Shown in pieces: positions 14,830 through 24,355 of a stretch of 64,000 nucleotides of DNA. Position 1 is the stretch's first letter; the number at the start of each line of letters is the position of its first letter. The stretch covers positions 124,001 through 188,000 of the forward strand of contig NZ_JACHBG010000008.1 in NCBI RefSeq assembly GCF_014207095.1, read 5' to 3'. The stretch comes from Martinezella lusitana. GTDB lineage: Bacteria > Pseudomonadota > Alphaproteobacteria > Rhizobiales > Rhizobiaceae. Below the pieces are notes generated by a model, which did no database searches, was not told the DNA's origin, and was given only the letters and a program-made list of their open reading frames with translations. The translations under genes and the position numbers were made by a program.

Positions 14830-17178
14830 TCAGAATTCCTCCCAGTCGTCCTGTGCAAGGGCCGTGGCGCCATGCGTCTGTGGCTGAGCCCGGCGTACCG
14901 GAGCCGGAGCAGGGGCTGCCGCTCTGCGTGACGAGACCGGGGCGCGCATCTGCTGGGCCGCAGCTCTCAACGCACCTGCATTGTCCTGCGCGCTGTGCGA
15001 CGTGCGGAAGCGTGCGACCAGGCCCCGAAGGGTCTGGGCTTCTTCGGCAAGGGTGACGCTGGAGGCCGTGGTCTCCTCGACCATTGCCGCGTTCTGCTGC
15101 GTCACCTGGTCCATCTGGTTCATGGCCGAGTTGATTTCCTTGAGGCCGATGGCCTGCTCGCTTGCCGAGGCGGAAATCTGGCGAATGAGACCGTTGATCT
15201 CCATCACCTGCTGGGCGATCTTGTGCAGGGCATCGCCCGCGCGACCGACCAGGTCGACACCTTCCTTGACCTGACCTGCCGAGGTGTTGATCAGCGTTTT
15301 GATCTCCTTGGCGGCATTGGCCGAACGCTGCGCCAGCTCGCGCACTTCCTGCGCGACGACTGCAAAGCCCTTGCCGGCTTCGCCTGCACGGGCAGCTTCC
15401 ACGCCGGCGTTGAGCGCCAACAGGTTGGTCTGGAAGGCAATCTCGTCGATGACGCCGATGATGCGCGAGACTTCCAGAGAAGACTGTTCGATGCCGTGCA
15501 TGGAGGCGATAGCCTTCTGCACGACCTCGCCGGAATGCTCGGCATCCTGAGACGCTGCATTGACGCTGCTTGCTGCCGTGCGGGCATTTTCGGCACTGGA
15601 GTTGACCTGTGCGGTCAGCTGGTTGAGGGCGGCCGCGGTCTCTTCTAGGCTCGCGGCCTGCTGCTCCGTGCGGCGGGCAAGGTCGGAGGCGCTGTTGCTG
15701 ATCTCGCCGGTACCACTGCCGATGTTGCCGACGCTGACATTGACCGTGTGCACGGTCTCTTCGATGCTGGCCAGCGCGGCGTTGAAGTCCTGCTTCAGCT
15801 GGGCATATTCGCCGGGGAAGTCGTCGGTGATGCGCTGGCTGAGATTGCCCTTCGACAGCTCAGCCAGGTTGTGGCCGAGAATGCCGACGATGTGACGCTG
15901 GAGGGCGACGCTCTCATTGCGCTCGCTTTCGGAGCGGCGGCGTTCGCCTTCGGCAGCTTGGCGCTGATCGTTTGCCTCGCCTTCGAGGCGCTTGGTATCG
16001 GCAAGCGCGAAGCGGAAGCCTTCCAACGCCTTGGCGACGGAGCCGACTTCGTCAGCCCGGTCCTGACCGACGATCGGATCGGCGTAGTTACCGGCGCTGA
16101 GGCCCTTGACGCTGGCAACGAGACCGGCAAGCGGCTTCTGCACGAAGCCGCGAACGGCCGCGTAGAGAGCGAGCATGACGGCGATCAGTACCAGAATGCC
16201 GGAGACCACCATCGTGAAGGTTTGGTCACGCACTGGCGCTGCAATCGCACTGCGCGGTACGTCGATGAGAACGACCCAGGTGGCGTTCAGACCCGGAACG
16301 GCGAACGGATAGACGACGCGGTCGAATTCTTCGCCGCCCTTTTCCGAGAGGTTCTTGAGGATGCTGGCGGAAGAGGAGGTCAGCGCGGCCTTGATGACGC
16401 TTGCGCCGGAACCGTCATATTCCTTCATCAGCTGATCGGCGGTCGGCGCGACCAGCCATTTGTTATCCTGGGAAACCAGCAGGACGCGACCCGAACCGAA
16501 CGGATGTAGCTTCTGAAGTTTCGTGTAGAGCGAGGAGAGGGAGATATCGACGCCCGCGACGCCGATCATCTTGCCGCCGGACATGACCGGATAGGCGATA
16601 GAGCTCATGGTCGTCGGAACGTCCGTGCCCTGTGCGAGGTAGGGCGGCGTGATCGCGCCCTTGCCGCTGTCGGCGGCGAGCTTCCACCAGGCAGCCGTAT
16701 AATCGTTGTCGAAGGTCGAGAACTGGATGCCGCCATCCTTTGTCTTCGACCAGTAGGGCGCGAAGGCACCCTTTTCGTTGACGCCCTGATCCTTGTTGTT
16801 GGCAAGTTCGGTCGTCTTGCCGTCGAGTGCGCCGAGCTGCTCGCAGAACCAGCTGCCGAAAGCAAAGACGTTCTGCTCAACGTTCGCCTTGAGGATATTC
16901 ATCATACCCTTGCGGTCGAGGTTGTGGCCTTCATGTGCGCGGCCGATAACGGCGGCCATGGAACGGGCGGCGCTGGCCATTTCGCCGAGATTGGCAGCGA
17001 TTTCGTTGGAAATAGATTTGGCTTCGGTATTGGCCTGATCCATCGTCAAGGCCTCGACGCGGTCACGCGTCTGCGAGATCAGCAGGAAGTTGGAGACCAG
17101 CAGGACGAGTGCAATCGCCAGCCCGGTGACCAAGATCAGCTTGGCCGCAAGCGACTTCATACGAAAGATGAACATCAT
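14830..17178 (-). CDS. Methyl-accepting chemotaxis protein with dCache-type sensor
   Basis: Membrane chemoreceptor of 782 residues: TM1 (about 10-32), a periplasmic double-Cache-like sensor (about 40-310, with GSWFCEQLG, YWSKTKDGG and GVAGVDISLSSL), TM2 (about 320-345), HAMP, a second HAMP-like segment, and a cytoplasmic signalling hairpin with the tip EIAFQTNLLALNAGVEAARAGE. It ends DDWEEF, a C-terminal tether like those that bind CheR/CheB. Placement between a nucleoside hydrolase and ribokinase suggests, without proving, a nucleoside or ribose ligand; dCache receptors more often bind amino or organic acids. Confidence 0.92.
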   Translation of the reverse strand: MMFIFRMKSLAAKLILVTGLAIALVLLVSNFLLISQTRDRVEALTMDQANTEAKSISNEIAANLGEMASAARSMAAVIGRAHEGHNLDRKGMMNILKANVEQNVFAFGSWFCEQLGALDGKTTELANNKDQGVNEKGAFAPYWSKTKDGGIQFSTFDNDYTAAWWKLAADSGKGAITPPYLAQGTDVPTTMSSIAYPVMSGGKMIGVAGVDISLSSLYTKLQKLHPFGSGRVLLVSQDNKWLVAPTADQLMKEYDGSGASVIKAALTSSSASILKNLSEKGGEEFDRVVYPFAVPGLNATWVVLIDVPRSAIAAPVRDQTFTMVVSGILVLIAVMLALYAAVRGFVQKPLAGLVASVKGLSAGNYADPIVGQDRADEVGSVAKALEGFRFALADTKRLEGEANDQRQAAEGERRRSESERNESVALQRHIVGILGHNLAELSKGNLSQRITDDFPGEYAQLKQDFNAALASIEETVHTVNVSVGNIGSGTGEISNSASDLARRTEQQAASLEETAAALNQLTAQVNSSAENARTAASSVNAASQDAEHSGEVVQKAIASMHGIEQSSLEVSRIIGVIDEIAFQTNLLALNAGVEAARAGEAGKGFAVVAQEVRELAQRSANAAKEIKTLINTSAGQVKEGVDLVGRAGDALHKIAQQVMEINGLIRQISASASEQAIGLKEINSAMNQMDQVTQQNAAMVEETTASSVTLAEEAQTLRGLVARFRTSHSAQDNAGALRAAAQQMRAPVSSRRAAAPAPAPVRRAQPQTHGATALAQDDWEEF

Positions 17179-17313
17179 TTCCTCAAAAAGCGATGCGTGG
17201 GATGCACATTATCCGCATGCAAAGTCGGCGCAGGATGGCCCTGTCATAGAGCCGCCGTGAGAATTGCCGCCGCGGCCGGAAGGGTATACGCGCCAGGCCA
17301 GAGGAGAATGATA

Positions 17314-17346
17314 TGGAAGCGCAAAAATTTAATTAATTGCGCTCCA
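17314..17346 (-). terminator. Hairpin downstream of ribokinase
   Basis: TGGA(A)GCGCAA at 17314-17324 pairs with TTGCGCTCCA at 17337-17346 with a one-base bulge and an A/T-only loop. It starts 23 bases beyond the rbsK stop on the minus strand. The rest of 17179-17368 is promoter space for the chemoreceptor gene. Confidence 0.45.
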
Positions 17347-17368
17347 CTGTATTTAGGAGGTTTTATAC

Positions 17369-18268
17369 TTAGAGCTTCTCGGCGACTTCGCTGGCGACCG
17401 GAATGGATGGCTGAGCGCCCGGCTTGAGGCAGGCGAGCGAACCGGCGACCGCCGCGCGGCGAAGGCTGGCCTGAAAGTCCATACCCTGATCGAGGCTTGC
17501 CGCGAAATAGCCGCAGAACGTATCGCCGGCGCCAACCGTGTCGACCGGTTCGATTACCAGGCCCTTGGCGCGGGAAACCTCGCCGTCGCGAATGGCAATG
17601 ACGCCGTCGCCGCCGAGTGTCACGATCAGCGTCTGGCCAGTCTCGCCGTGCAAGCGAACGAGAGCCTTCTCGCGCTCTGCTGCGGACATGTTGTCCTGAC
17701 CGGCCAGTCTCTCGAATTCCGTCTCGTTGGCGATGACGATGTCGGCGAGCCGGCCAAGGCGCGCGGCCTCGGGGATCAGGGGGGCGAGGTTGAGCACGGT
17801 CCGCACACCCTTGGCCTTGGCGGCACCGAGGGCCGTCTCGACGGCGGCAACCGGAATTTCGAGCTGCAGTATCAGCGTATCGCCGGGGTTCAGCGCGGCG
17901 ACGGCGGCAGTTGCGTGTTCGGCCGTATTCGTGCCGTTGGCGCCAGGAACGACGGCGATCATGTTTTCTCCGTCGCCGCCTACGAGGATCAGTGCCGTGC
18001 CTGTGGGCTCGGAGACGTGCTTGACGGTCGAAAGATCGGTGCCGGCAGCGTCGAGCAAGGCGAGTGCCGGTTCGGCAAAGCTGTCATTGCCGACCGCGCC
18101 GCTGAGCCGCACCGTTGCCCCTGCACGGCGCGCGGCAAGCGCCTGATTGGCACCCTTGCCGCCGGCTGCGGTGGCAAAGCCGTTACCGGCGACGGTTTCT
18201 CCCGGCTTCGGCAAGCGATCCGTGGTGGCGATAAGGTCCATATTGATGGAGCCGAAGATAGTGATCAT
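17369..18268 (-). CDS. rbsK: Ribokinase
   Basis: Phosphorylates D-ribose at O5 with ATP. The 299 residues show the PfkB signatures GSINMDLIATTDRLPKPGETV and GGKGANQALAARRAG at the N-terminus and VDTVGAGDTFCGYFAA near the C-terminus, where the Asp of GAGD is the catalytic base. Length is typical. No rbs transporter is adjacent; ribose may come from the nucleoside hydrolase nearby or from the Frc transporter at 57-60 kb, whose Sinorhizobium homologue also takes ribose. Confidence 0.92.
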   Translation of the reverse strand: MITIFGSINMDLIATTDRLPKPGETVAGNGFATAAGGKGANQALAARRAGATVRLSGAVGNDSFAEPALALLDAAGTDLSTVKHVSEPTGTALILVGGDGENMIAVVPGANGTNTAEHATAAVAALNPGDTLILQLEIPVAAVETALGAAKAKGVRTVLNLAPLIPEAARLGRLADIVIANETEFERLAGQDNMSAAEREKALVRLHGETGQTLIVTLGGDGVIAIRDGEVSRAKGLVIEPVDTVGAGDTFCGYFAASLDQGMDFQASLRRAAVAGSLACLKPGAQPSIPVASEVAEKL

Positions 18269-18369
18269 GCGATATCCTGCCCTGGGTTCTGTCCTGCACG
18301 ATCCTGCCTGGAGGCCATCTTATCTCTTTTGAGATCGTGCATCGATTGGGCGCGACACTGCCGAAGCGA

Positions 18370-19548
18370 TCAGTCTTCGTCAACCACCCTCAGCTTGAGT
18401 TGGCTCGTGCGGTTGTCGACCGGCTTGGGTCTTTCCTCCGGCCGCGTCTTGGCAGGCTCTTTCGCGGCCTCGAATTCCAGCGCCTCGATCCGCTCGCCGC
18501 GTCTTGCCAGCTTGTCGGCGGAGGTGACGATCATGTCGACATCCTTCTGTGCCATGGCGAAATGGCCCTGCAGCTTGCGCACGCGCTCGTCGAGCCGCGA
18601 GAGATCGTCCATCAAATGCGCCACTTCGCTCTGGATGACGTGAGCCTGCTCGCGCATGCGCTGGTCCTTCAGCACTGCCTGGATGACCTGGATCGACAGC
18701 ATGAGCAGCGAGGGCGAGACGATGACGATGCGGGCACGCTGCGCCTTTTGCACGATCGCCTCGAAATTCTCGTGGATCTCGGCAAAGATCGACTCGGACG
18801 GCACGAAGAGGAAGGCCGTGTCCTGCGTTTCGCTCGGTATGAGATACTTCTCTGAGATGTCGCGGATATGCAGTTCCAGATCCCGGCGAAACTGCTGAGC
18901 GGCGATCTTGCCATGTTCGGGGCTTGCCGCAGCGCGAATGGCGTTCCAGGCTTCCAGCGGAAACTTGGCATCGATGACAAGCGGCGGCGAACCGTTCGGC
19001 ATGCGAATGGTGCAATCCGGCCGCGAACCGTTCGATAGCGTCGCCTGAAACGCATAGGCGCCCATTGGCAGTCCATCGGCGATGATAGTTTCCATGCGGG
19101 CCTGGCCGAAGGCGCCGCGCGTCTGCTTGTTGGACAGAATAGCCTGCAGGCCGACGACATCTTTCGCCAGCGTCTGGATATTGGTCTGCGCGGCATCGAT
19201 GACGGCAAGCCTCTCCTGAAGGCGGCGCAGGTTTTCATGCGTCGAGCGCGTCTGCTCGCCGATCGTCGCCGTCACGCGCTGTGACATGCCGTCTAACCGC
19301 TGGCCGATGGCCTGATTGAGCTCGGCCTGCCTGGAGCCGAAGACTTCGGCCATGGTGGCGAGCCGTCCCTGCATCTCCGCCTGCGACCGTAGCAGCGCGG
19401 CCATCGTGTGCTCGGCGTCGAGCGCATCGTCTTCCGCCCGTGCCTTGCTGCGGACGAAGAGGACGATTACCGCGATAGCAAGCAGAATGACGAGGCCGGT
19501 CAGAAGCTGGACCGTGGAAATGGCTTGGCCGAAGAGGATGAAGGACAT
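18370..19548 (-). CDS. rmuC: DNA recombination protein RmuC homologue
   Basis: RmuC proteins limit inversions at short repeats and carry a restriction-endonuclease-like core, though their enzymology is poorly known. The 392 residues have one N-terminal membrane helix (about 12-32), a coiled coil (about 40-140) and the RmuC domain (about 150-340) with LVIDAKFPLEAWNAI and a C-terminal helical part. It is 101 bases upstream of rbsK on the same strand. Confidence 0.9.
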   Translation of the reverse strand: MSFILFGQAISTVQLLTGLVILLAIAVIVLFVRSKARAEDDALDAEHTMAALLRSQAEMQGRLATMAEVFGSRQAELNQAIGQRLDGMSQRVTATIGEQTRSTHENLRRLQERLAVIDAAQTNIQTLAKDVVGLQAILSNKQTRGAFGQARMETIIADGLPMGAYAFQATLSNGSRPDCTIRMPNGSPPLVIDAKFPLEAWNAIRAAASPEHGKIAAQQFRRDLELHIRDISEKYLIPSETQDTAFLFVPSESIFAEIHENFEAIVQKAQRARIVIVSPSLLMLSIQVIQAVLKDQRMREQAHVIQSEVAHLMDDLSRLDERVRKLQGHFAMAQKDVDMIVTSADKLARRGERIEALEFEAAKEPAKTRPEERPKPVDNRTSQLKLRVVDED

Positions 19549-19734
19549 GAAACCTGGCGCGCTCGTGGAAGTCTTCTCGGCACCATAACAAAATCGTGGC
19601 GAATATCCAGATCAAACCGTGAACAAAATTTCGAGGCGGCCTGCGAGTGCCTAGATCGCCGTCGACGAAAAAACACAACGCCACCACCATCTTGGCGATT
19701 CCATCGCACCGCAAGATGCGTTATGGGAGACGTC

Positions 19735-20250
19735 ATGACGATCAAGCCACTCATCATTTTGCCCGATCCGCTGCTCCGTCAGGCTTCAAAGCCTGTCGAG
19801 CAGATCGATACCGAAATTCAGCGTCTCGCCGACGATATGCTGGAAACCATGTATGATGCGCCCGGCATCGGCCTTGCGGCGATCCAGATCGGCGTTCCCC
19901 GCCGTCTCCTGGTCATCGACGTTGCGCGCGAAGGCGAAGAGAAGAAGCCGCTCGTGTTCATCAATCCGGAAATCGTCGCTTCGTCCGACGAGCGTTCGGT
20001 CTATGAGGAAGGCTGCCTTTCCATTCCGGATTACTATGCCGAAGTGGAGCGCCCGGCGCGCGTCACCGTCAAGCATCTGGACCGCAACGGCAAGGAGCAG
20101 CTCACCGAGGCTGACGGCCTGCTGGCGACCTGCGTGCAGCACGAGATCGACCACCTGAACGGCGTGCTGTTCATCGACCATATTTCGCGCCTGAAGCGCG
20201 AGATGGTGATCAAGAAGTTCACCAAGGCCGCCAAGGCCAAGGCTCTCTGA
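19735..20250 (+). CDS. def: Peptide deformylase
   Basis: Fe2+/Zn2+ enzyme that removes the formyl group from nascent proteins. The three motifs are intact: GIGLAAIQIG, EGCLSIP (Cys metal ligand) and QHEIDHLNG (two His ligands and the catalytic Glu). The start is ATG 19735 with GGGAGA upstream (171 residues); the longer open frame to the left has no support. The def-fmt order is classical: the next gene adds the formyl group to initiator tRNA. Confidence 0.97.
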   Translation: MTIKPLIILPDPLLRQASKPVEQIDTEIQRLADDMLETMYDAPGIGLAAIQIGVPRRLLVIDVAREGEEKKPLVFINPEIVASSDERSVYEEGCLSIPDYYAEVERPARVTVKHLDRNGKEQLTEADGLLATCVQHEIDHLNGVLFIDHISRLKREMVIKKFTKAAKAKAL

Positions 20251-20263
20251 GGCATTTCCTGGC

Positions 20264-20294
20264 AAAGGCCGCTTCATTTGGTGCTGCGGCCTTT
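20264..20294 (+). terminator. Rho-independent terminator after def
   Basis: AAAGGCCGC (20264-20272) and GCGGCCTTT (20286-20294) form a perfect 9-bp stem with TTTG after it. It implies that fmt, 140 bases on, has a promoter of its own or that readthrough occurs. Confidence 0.75.
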
Positions 20295-20433
20295 GTTCGC
20301 TACGATGCGGAGACCGGAACGATCGATCATCGCGCCTGACCTGTCCGATGGCGGCTAGCGTTTGACCCATATGGCGCAAAGGCCGCCGGAATCCGGTCGC
20401 TCGAACCTTCATACTTTAAGCCGGATGGATCGC

Positions 20434-21381
20434 ATGTCGCTCAACATCATTTTCATGGGAACGCCCGAATTCTCCGTACCGACATTGCGGTCCTTGATCG
20501 ATGCCGGGCATAAGGTTCGTGCGGTCTATACGCAGCCGCCGCGCCCAGGTGGCCGGCGCGGGCTTGATCTGCAGAAGTCGCCGGTTCATCAGGCGGCCGA
20601 GTTGCTGGGCCTGCCTGTTTTCACTCCAGTCAACTTCAAGGATCCGGACGAGCGCCAGCGTTTTCGCGATCTGGATGCGGATGTCGCTGTCGTCGTGGCT
20701 TACGGCCTGCTGCTGCCGGAGGCGATTCTGTCAGGCACGCGCCTTGGTTGCTACAACGGCCATGCCTCGCTGCTGCCGCGTTGGCGCGGTGCGGCCCCCA
20801 TCCAGCGGGCGATTATGGCTGGTGACGCCAAGACCGGCATGATGGTCATGAAGATGGATAAGGGGCTCGATACCGGCCCGGTTGCGCTCACACGCGAAGT
20901 CGAGATCGGCGACACCATGACTGCAGGCGAACTGCACGACAGGCTGATGCTCGTGGGCGCGAAAGCCATGGCCGAGGCCATGAACAAGCTGGAGCATGAC
21001 GAGCTGCCGCTGACGGCTCAGCCGTCCGAAGGCGTTCTTTATGCTGCCAAGATCGACAAGGCCGAGACGCGCATCGATTTCGGCAAGCCGGCGGCTGATG
21101 TCCATAATCACATTCGCGGCTTGTCGCCTTTCCCCGGCGCCTGGTTCGAAGCCGATATCGCCGGTCGCCCGGAGCGCGTCAAGGTGCTGGGCTCGGAACT
21201 GGCCGAGGGCAATGGAGAGCTCGGCAAAGTGCTGACGGACGATCTCGTCATTGCCTGCGCCACTGGCGCCGTTAGGCTCACCAAGCTGCAGAAGGCGGGC
21301 GGCAAGCCCTTGGCTGCAGCCGATTTCCTGCGCGGTACGCCGATTGCGCCAGGCACCCTGCTTGCCTCGGAGCAAGCCTGA
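20434..21381 (+). CDS. fmt: Methionyl-tRNA formyltransferase
   Basis: Formylates Met-tRNAfMet using 10-formyl-THF. The 315 residues start MSLNIIFMGTPEFSVP and contain the formyltransferase core SLLPRWRGAAPIQRAI and a C-terminal OB-like domain (about 205-305). The start at 20434 is set by family alignment; ATG 20425 is a second choice. Its stop overlaps the truA start by one base. Confidence 0.97.
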   Translation: MSLNIIFMGTPEFSVPTLRSLIDAGHKVRAVYTQPPRPGGRRGLDLQKSPVHQAAELLGLPVFTPVNFKDPDERQRFRDLDADVAVVVAYGLLLPEAILSGTRLGCYNGHASLLPRWRGAAPIQRAIMAGDAKTGMMVMKMDKGLDTGPVALTREVEIGDTMTAGELHDRLMLVGAKAMAEAMNKLEHDELPLTAQPSEGVLYAAKIDKAETRIDFGKPAADVHNHIRGLSPFPGAWFEADIAGRPERVKVLGSELAEGNGELGKVLTDDLVIACATGAVRLTKLQKAGGKPLAAADFLRGTPIAPGTLLASEQA

Positions 21382-22187
21382 TGCCGCGTTACAAAATGAC
21401 CGTCGAATATGACGGCATTCCCTATGTCGGTTGGCAGCGCCAGGAGAACGGCCCTTCCGTGCAGGGGGCGATCGAGGGTGCCATCCGGTCTTTGACCGGC
21501 GAAACGGTCTCGATCCGCGGCGCGGGACGCACCGATTCCGGTGTGCATGCCATGGGACAGGTGATGCATGCCGATCTTTCCAAGGAGTGGAAGATCTACA
21601 CGCTGCGCAACGCACTCAACGCCCATTTGCGGATGGCCGGCGATCGTGTTGCCATTCTCGATATCGAAGAGGTCGATGCGAGCTTCGACGCGCGTTTTTC
21701 GGCCATTCGCCGCCATTACCTCTATCGCATCATCACCCGCCGGGCGCCTTTGGCACTGGAAGCCGGACGCGCGTGGTGGGTGCCGAAGGATATGGATCAC
21801 GAGGTCATGCATGCCGCCGCGCAGACCCTTGTCGGCCAGCATGATTTCACCACCTTCCGCTCGGCGCATTGTCAGGCAAACAGTCCGGTGCGTACGCTCG
21901 ACCGGCTGGATGTGACGCGCAACGGCGAGCTGATCGAGATCCGCGCCACAGCGCAGAGCTTCCTGCACAATCAGATCCGCTCCTTCGCCGGCACGCTGAA
22001 GCTTGCGGGCGAGGGCAAATGGACGCCCGACGATGTGCGTACGGCACTGGAGGCTCGGGATCGCAAGGCCTGCGGCCCCGTCGCCCCGCCGGACGGGCTT
22101 TATTTCATGCAGGTGGACTATCGCGATGGCGCCGGTGCTGCCGGCGGCGAAGGGGAGAATGCCGGTGACGGTGAAGATCTATCATAA
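21381..22187 (+). CDS. truA: tRNA pseudouridine(38-40) synthase
   Basis: Makes pseudouridine at positions 38-40 in the tRNA anticodon arm. The 268 residues include the catalytic motif GAGRTDSGVHA (Asp nucleophile) and the RHYLYRI block. The C-terminus runs on past the usual end in a Gly/Ala-rich tail (GAAGGEGENAGDGEDLS) that overlaps the next gene. It overlaps fmt by one base (TGATG). Confidence 0.95.
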   Translation: MPRYKMTVEYDGIPYVGWQRQENGPSVQGAIEGAIRSLTGETVSIRGAGRTDSGVHAMGQVMHADLSKEWKIYTLRNALNAHLRMAGDRVAILDIEEVDASFDARFSAIRRHYLYRIITRRAPLALEAGRAWWVPKDMDHEVMHAAAQTLVGQHDFTTFRSAHCQANSPVRTLDRLDVTRNGELIEIRATAQSFLHNQIRSFAGTLKLAGEGKWTPDDVRTALEARDRKACGPVAPPDGLYFMQVDYRDGAGAAGGEGENAGDGEDLS

Positions 22188-22566
22188 TCCTGCCTGCGGC
22201 ACCTCGCGCAACACGCTGGCGATGATCCGCCAGTCCGGCGAGGAGCCTGTCGTTGTCGAATACCTGAAGACGCCGCCCAGTCGTGAAGAACTGGTGGAGC
22301 TGATCGCTGCCATGGGCCTTCCGGTTCGCGATCTGCTTCGGCAAAAGGGAACGCCCTATGACGAACTCGGCCTCGGCAGTCCCGATCTCACCGACGATCA
22401 GCTGCTCGACCGGATGATCGAACACCCGATCCTGATCAATCGTCCGATCGTGGTGACCGAGAAGGGCGTGCGCCTCTGCCGTCCCTCTGAGCTCGTACTG
22501 GATATCCTGCCGAATCCGGATATCGGTCCGTTCACGAAAGAAGACGGCGAAGTGGTGACACGATAG
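22165..22566 (+). CDS. ArsC-family reductase, orphan copy in the fmt-truA operon
   Basis: Thioredoxin-fold reductase of the glutaredoxin-dependent ArsC/YfgD type. About 133 residues with the active-site CGTSRNT near the N-terminus, the ILINRPIVVT block and RPSELVLDIL. The GTG at 22165 is preferred because AGGGGAG lies seven bases ahead; ATG 22159 is the alternative. The gene overlaps the 3' end of truA by about 23 bases. It is clearly paralogous to arsC at 36.5 kb, but no ars genes adjoin it, so arsenate may not be its substrate. Confidence 0.85.
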   Translation: MTVKIYHNPACGTSRNTLAMIRQSGEEPVVVEYLKTPPSREELVELIAAMGLPVRDLLRQKGTPYDELGLGSPDLTDDQLLDRMIEHPILINRPIVVTEKGVRLCRPSELVLDILPNPDIGPFTKEDGEVVTR

Positions 22567-22575
22567 GCGCCGGCC

Positions 22576-23175
22576 TCAACCCGGCGGATAGACGCCGAGG
22601 AAGCGCTGGAGGAAGTCCGTCAGCAGCATGCTGGGGATCATCAGCACCAGCGTCAGCGCACCGATGAAGAGCGGATGAGCGCCGCAGATCATTCTGAGAA
22701 CTCGCGCCAGCGAGAAGATCGTCGCCGCCATCAGCATCAGCGATAGAAGCGCCAGTAATCCTTTGGAACCGGGGACGAAGGCGATCAGCGCGATGAGCAG
22801 TGCGTTCAGATAGGACGTTGGCACCCAGAGCCAGTTCACCGTGACGACGATCGGCGCGAACTTGTCGCCGAATCGGAAGATGAGCAGCAGCACGCCGGCG
22901 AGAACGAGCGGGATCACCCAGTTTGTGGCTTCGACCAGCGCCAGCCGCAGGAAGAAGGCAAGGCCCGTCGACGTTTCGGGCGGCATGGCGATCAGATAGG
23001 CCTGTCGCCACCACAGCCAGGAAATGCCGATCGGCGGCAGGCTCCAGACGATGGCCCAGAAGGAGCGGAGCATGCCGCGGTCCGATATGTCGAGATACTG
23101 GAAGCCGCGCGCATCCATGCGGATCAGCAGCCACAGGCCGGACAGGTAATATTGGACTTCCTTAAAGGTCGGCAT
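22576..23175 (-). CDS. Conserved membrane protein, function unknown
   Basis: 199 residues with about five hydrophobic helices (near 35-55, 75-100, 105-125, 130-160, 165-190) and an N-terminal amphipathic part (MPTFKEVQYYLSGLWLLIRM). I do not recognise a functional family. Its start overlaps the dapE 3' end by 14 bases on the same strand, so it is probably translated from the dapE message. It converges on the orphan arsC with a nine-base gap. Confidence 0.7.
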   Translation of the reverse strand: MPTFKEVQYYLSGLWLLIRMDARGFQYLDISDRGMLRSFWAIVWSLPPIGISWLWWRQAYLIAMPPETSTGLAFFLRLALVEATNWVIPLVLAGVLLLIFRFGDKFAPIVVTVNWLWVPTSYLNALLIALIAFVPGSKGLLALLSLMLMAATIFSLARVLRMICGAHPLFIGALTLVLMIPSMLLTDFLQRFLGVYPPG

Positions 23176-24355
23176 TCTCGAACCAGCGCTTGATGAAGGT
23201 CTGGTAGATCCCGGTCAGCGTTTCGAGATCCGAGACTGCGACGCGTTCATCCACCATATGCATGGTCTTGCCGACCAGCCCGAACTCCACCACCGGGCAA
23301 TAGTCCTTGATGAAGCGGGCGTCCGAAGTGCCTCCCGTCGTCGAAAGCACAGGCCTTTGACCCGTCGTGTTCTCGATGGCGGAAGAGAGCGAGGCGATCA
23401 GCGCGTTGTTGCGCGTCAGGAAGACGTGGCTGGGCCGTTCCGACCAGGTGATGTCGTACTTTGCCGGCGCCCGCCCGGGGCGCAGCGTTTCATCGGCGGC
23501 TGCCGCGTCGAGACGGGCGATAATCTCGGCCTTCAACGTCTCGGCCGTCCAGGTGTCGTTGAAACGGATGTTGAAAGCAGCGGTCGCCCTGGCGGGGATG
23601 ACGTTGGTGGCGGCGTTGCCGACATCGATCGTCGTCACTTCGAGGTTGGACGGCTGGAAATTGTCCGTGCCGGCATCGAAGGGCGGGTCGAGCAGCGCCT
23701 CGGTCAGCTTGATGATGCTGCGCACCGGGTTATCGGCAAGATGTGGGTAAGCCGCATGACCCTGAACGCCGTGAGCCGTAATGAAGCCGGAGATCGAGCC
23801 GCGGCGGCCGATCTTGATCATGTCGCCCAGCCGGTCCGGATTGGTCGGTTCGCCGACGAGCGATGCATCCCAAGTCTCGCCGCGTTCGGCGGCCCATTGC
23901 AGCAGTTTGACTGTGCCGTTGATCGCCGGCCCTTCTTCATCGCCCGTTATCAAAAAGGAAATCGAGCCGGCGGGTTTGCCGTGCTTTTCGATATGACGCG
24001 CCACGGCGGCCACGAAGCAGGCAATACCGCCCTTCATGTCGACGGCGCCGCGGCCGAAAAGCTCACCATCTGCTATGTCGGCGGCAAAGGGCGGATGGCT
24101 CCAGGAGGCGGCATCACCGACCGGGACGACATCCGTATGTCCGGCAAACATCAGATGCGGCCCGTCCGTGCCGAGGCGTGCATAGAGGTTTTCGATATCG
24201 GGCGTTCCCGGTTCGGTCGCCGTCATGCGGTCGACTTTGAAGCCGAGCGGCGCCAGCATGTCGGCAAGTGCGGTCAGCGCCCCGCCTTCGGCAGGCGTGA
24301 CGGAAGCACAGCGAATGAGGGTCTGCAGATTGGTGACGGGATCGGTAACGGTCAT
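23162..24355 (-). CDS. dapE: Succinyl-diaminopimelate desuccinylase
   Basis: Zinc M20 peptidase-family enzyme in the succinylase branch of lysine/meso-DAP synthesis, cleaving N-succinyl-LL-DAP. The 397 residues include MFAGHTDVVPVGD and GRGAVDMKGG (metal ligands), TGDEEGPAINGT (catalytic Glu) and the C-terminal TTGGTSDARF. The start ATG 24355 gives MTVTDPVTNLQTLI as in relatives; the longer frame to 24397 is not credible. It lies downstream of dapD, the enzyme that makes the succinyl intermediate. Confidence 0.96.
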   Translation of the reverse strand: MTVTDPVTNLQTLIRCASVTPAEGGALTALADMLAPLGFKVDRMTATEPGTPDIENLYARLGTDGPHLMFAGHTDVVPVGDAASWSHPPFAADIADGELFGRGAVDMKGGIACFVAAVARHIEKHGKPAGSISFLITGDEEGPAINGTVKLLQWAAERGETWDASLVGEPTNPDRLGDMIKIGRRGSISGFITAHGVQGHAAYPHLADNPVRSIIKLTEALLDPPFDAGTDNFQPSNLEVTTIDVGNAATNVIPARATAAFNIRFNDTWTAETLKAEIIARLDAAAADETLRPGRAPAKYDITWSERPSHVFLTRNNALIASLSSAIENTTGQRPVLSTTGGTSDARFIKDYCPVVEFGLVGKTMHMVDERVAVSDLETLTGIYQTFIKRWFENADL

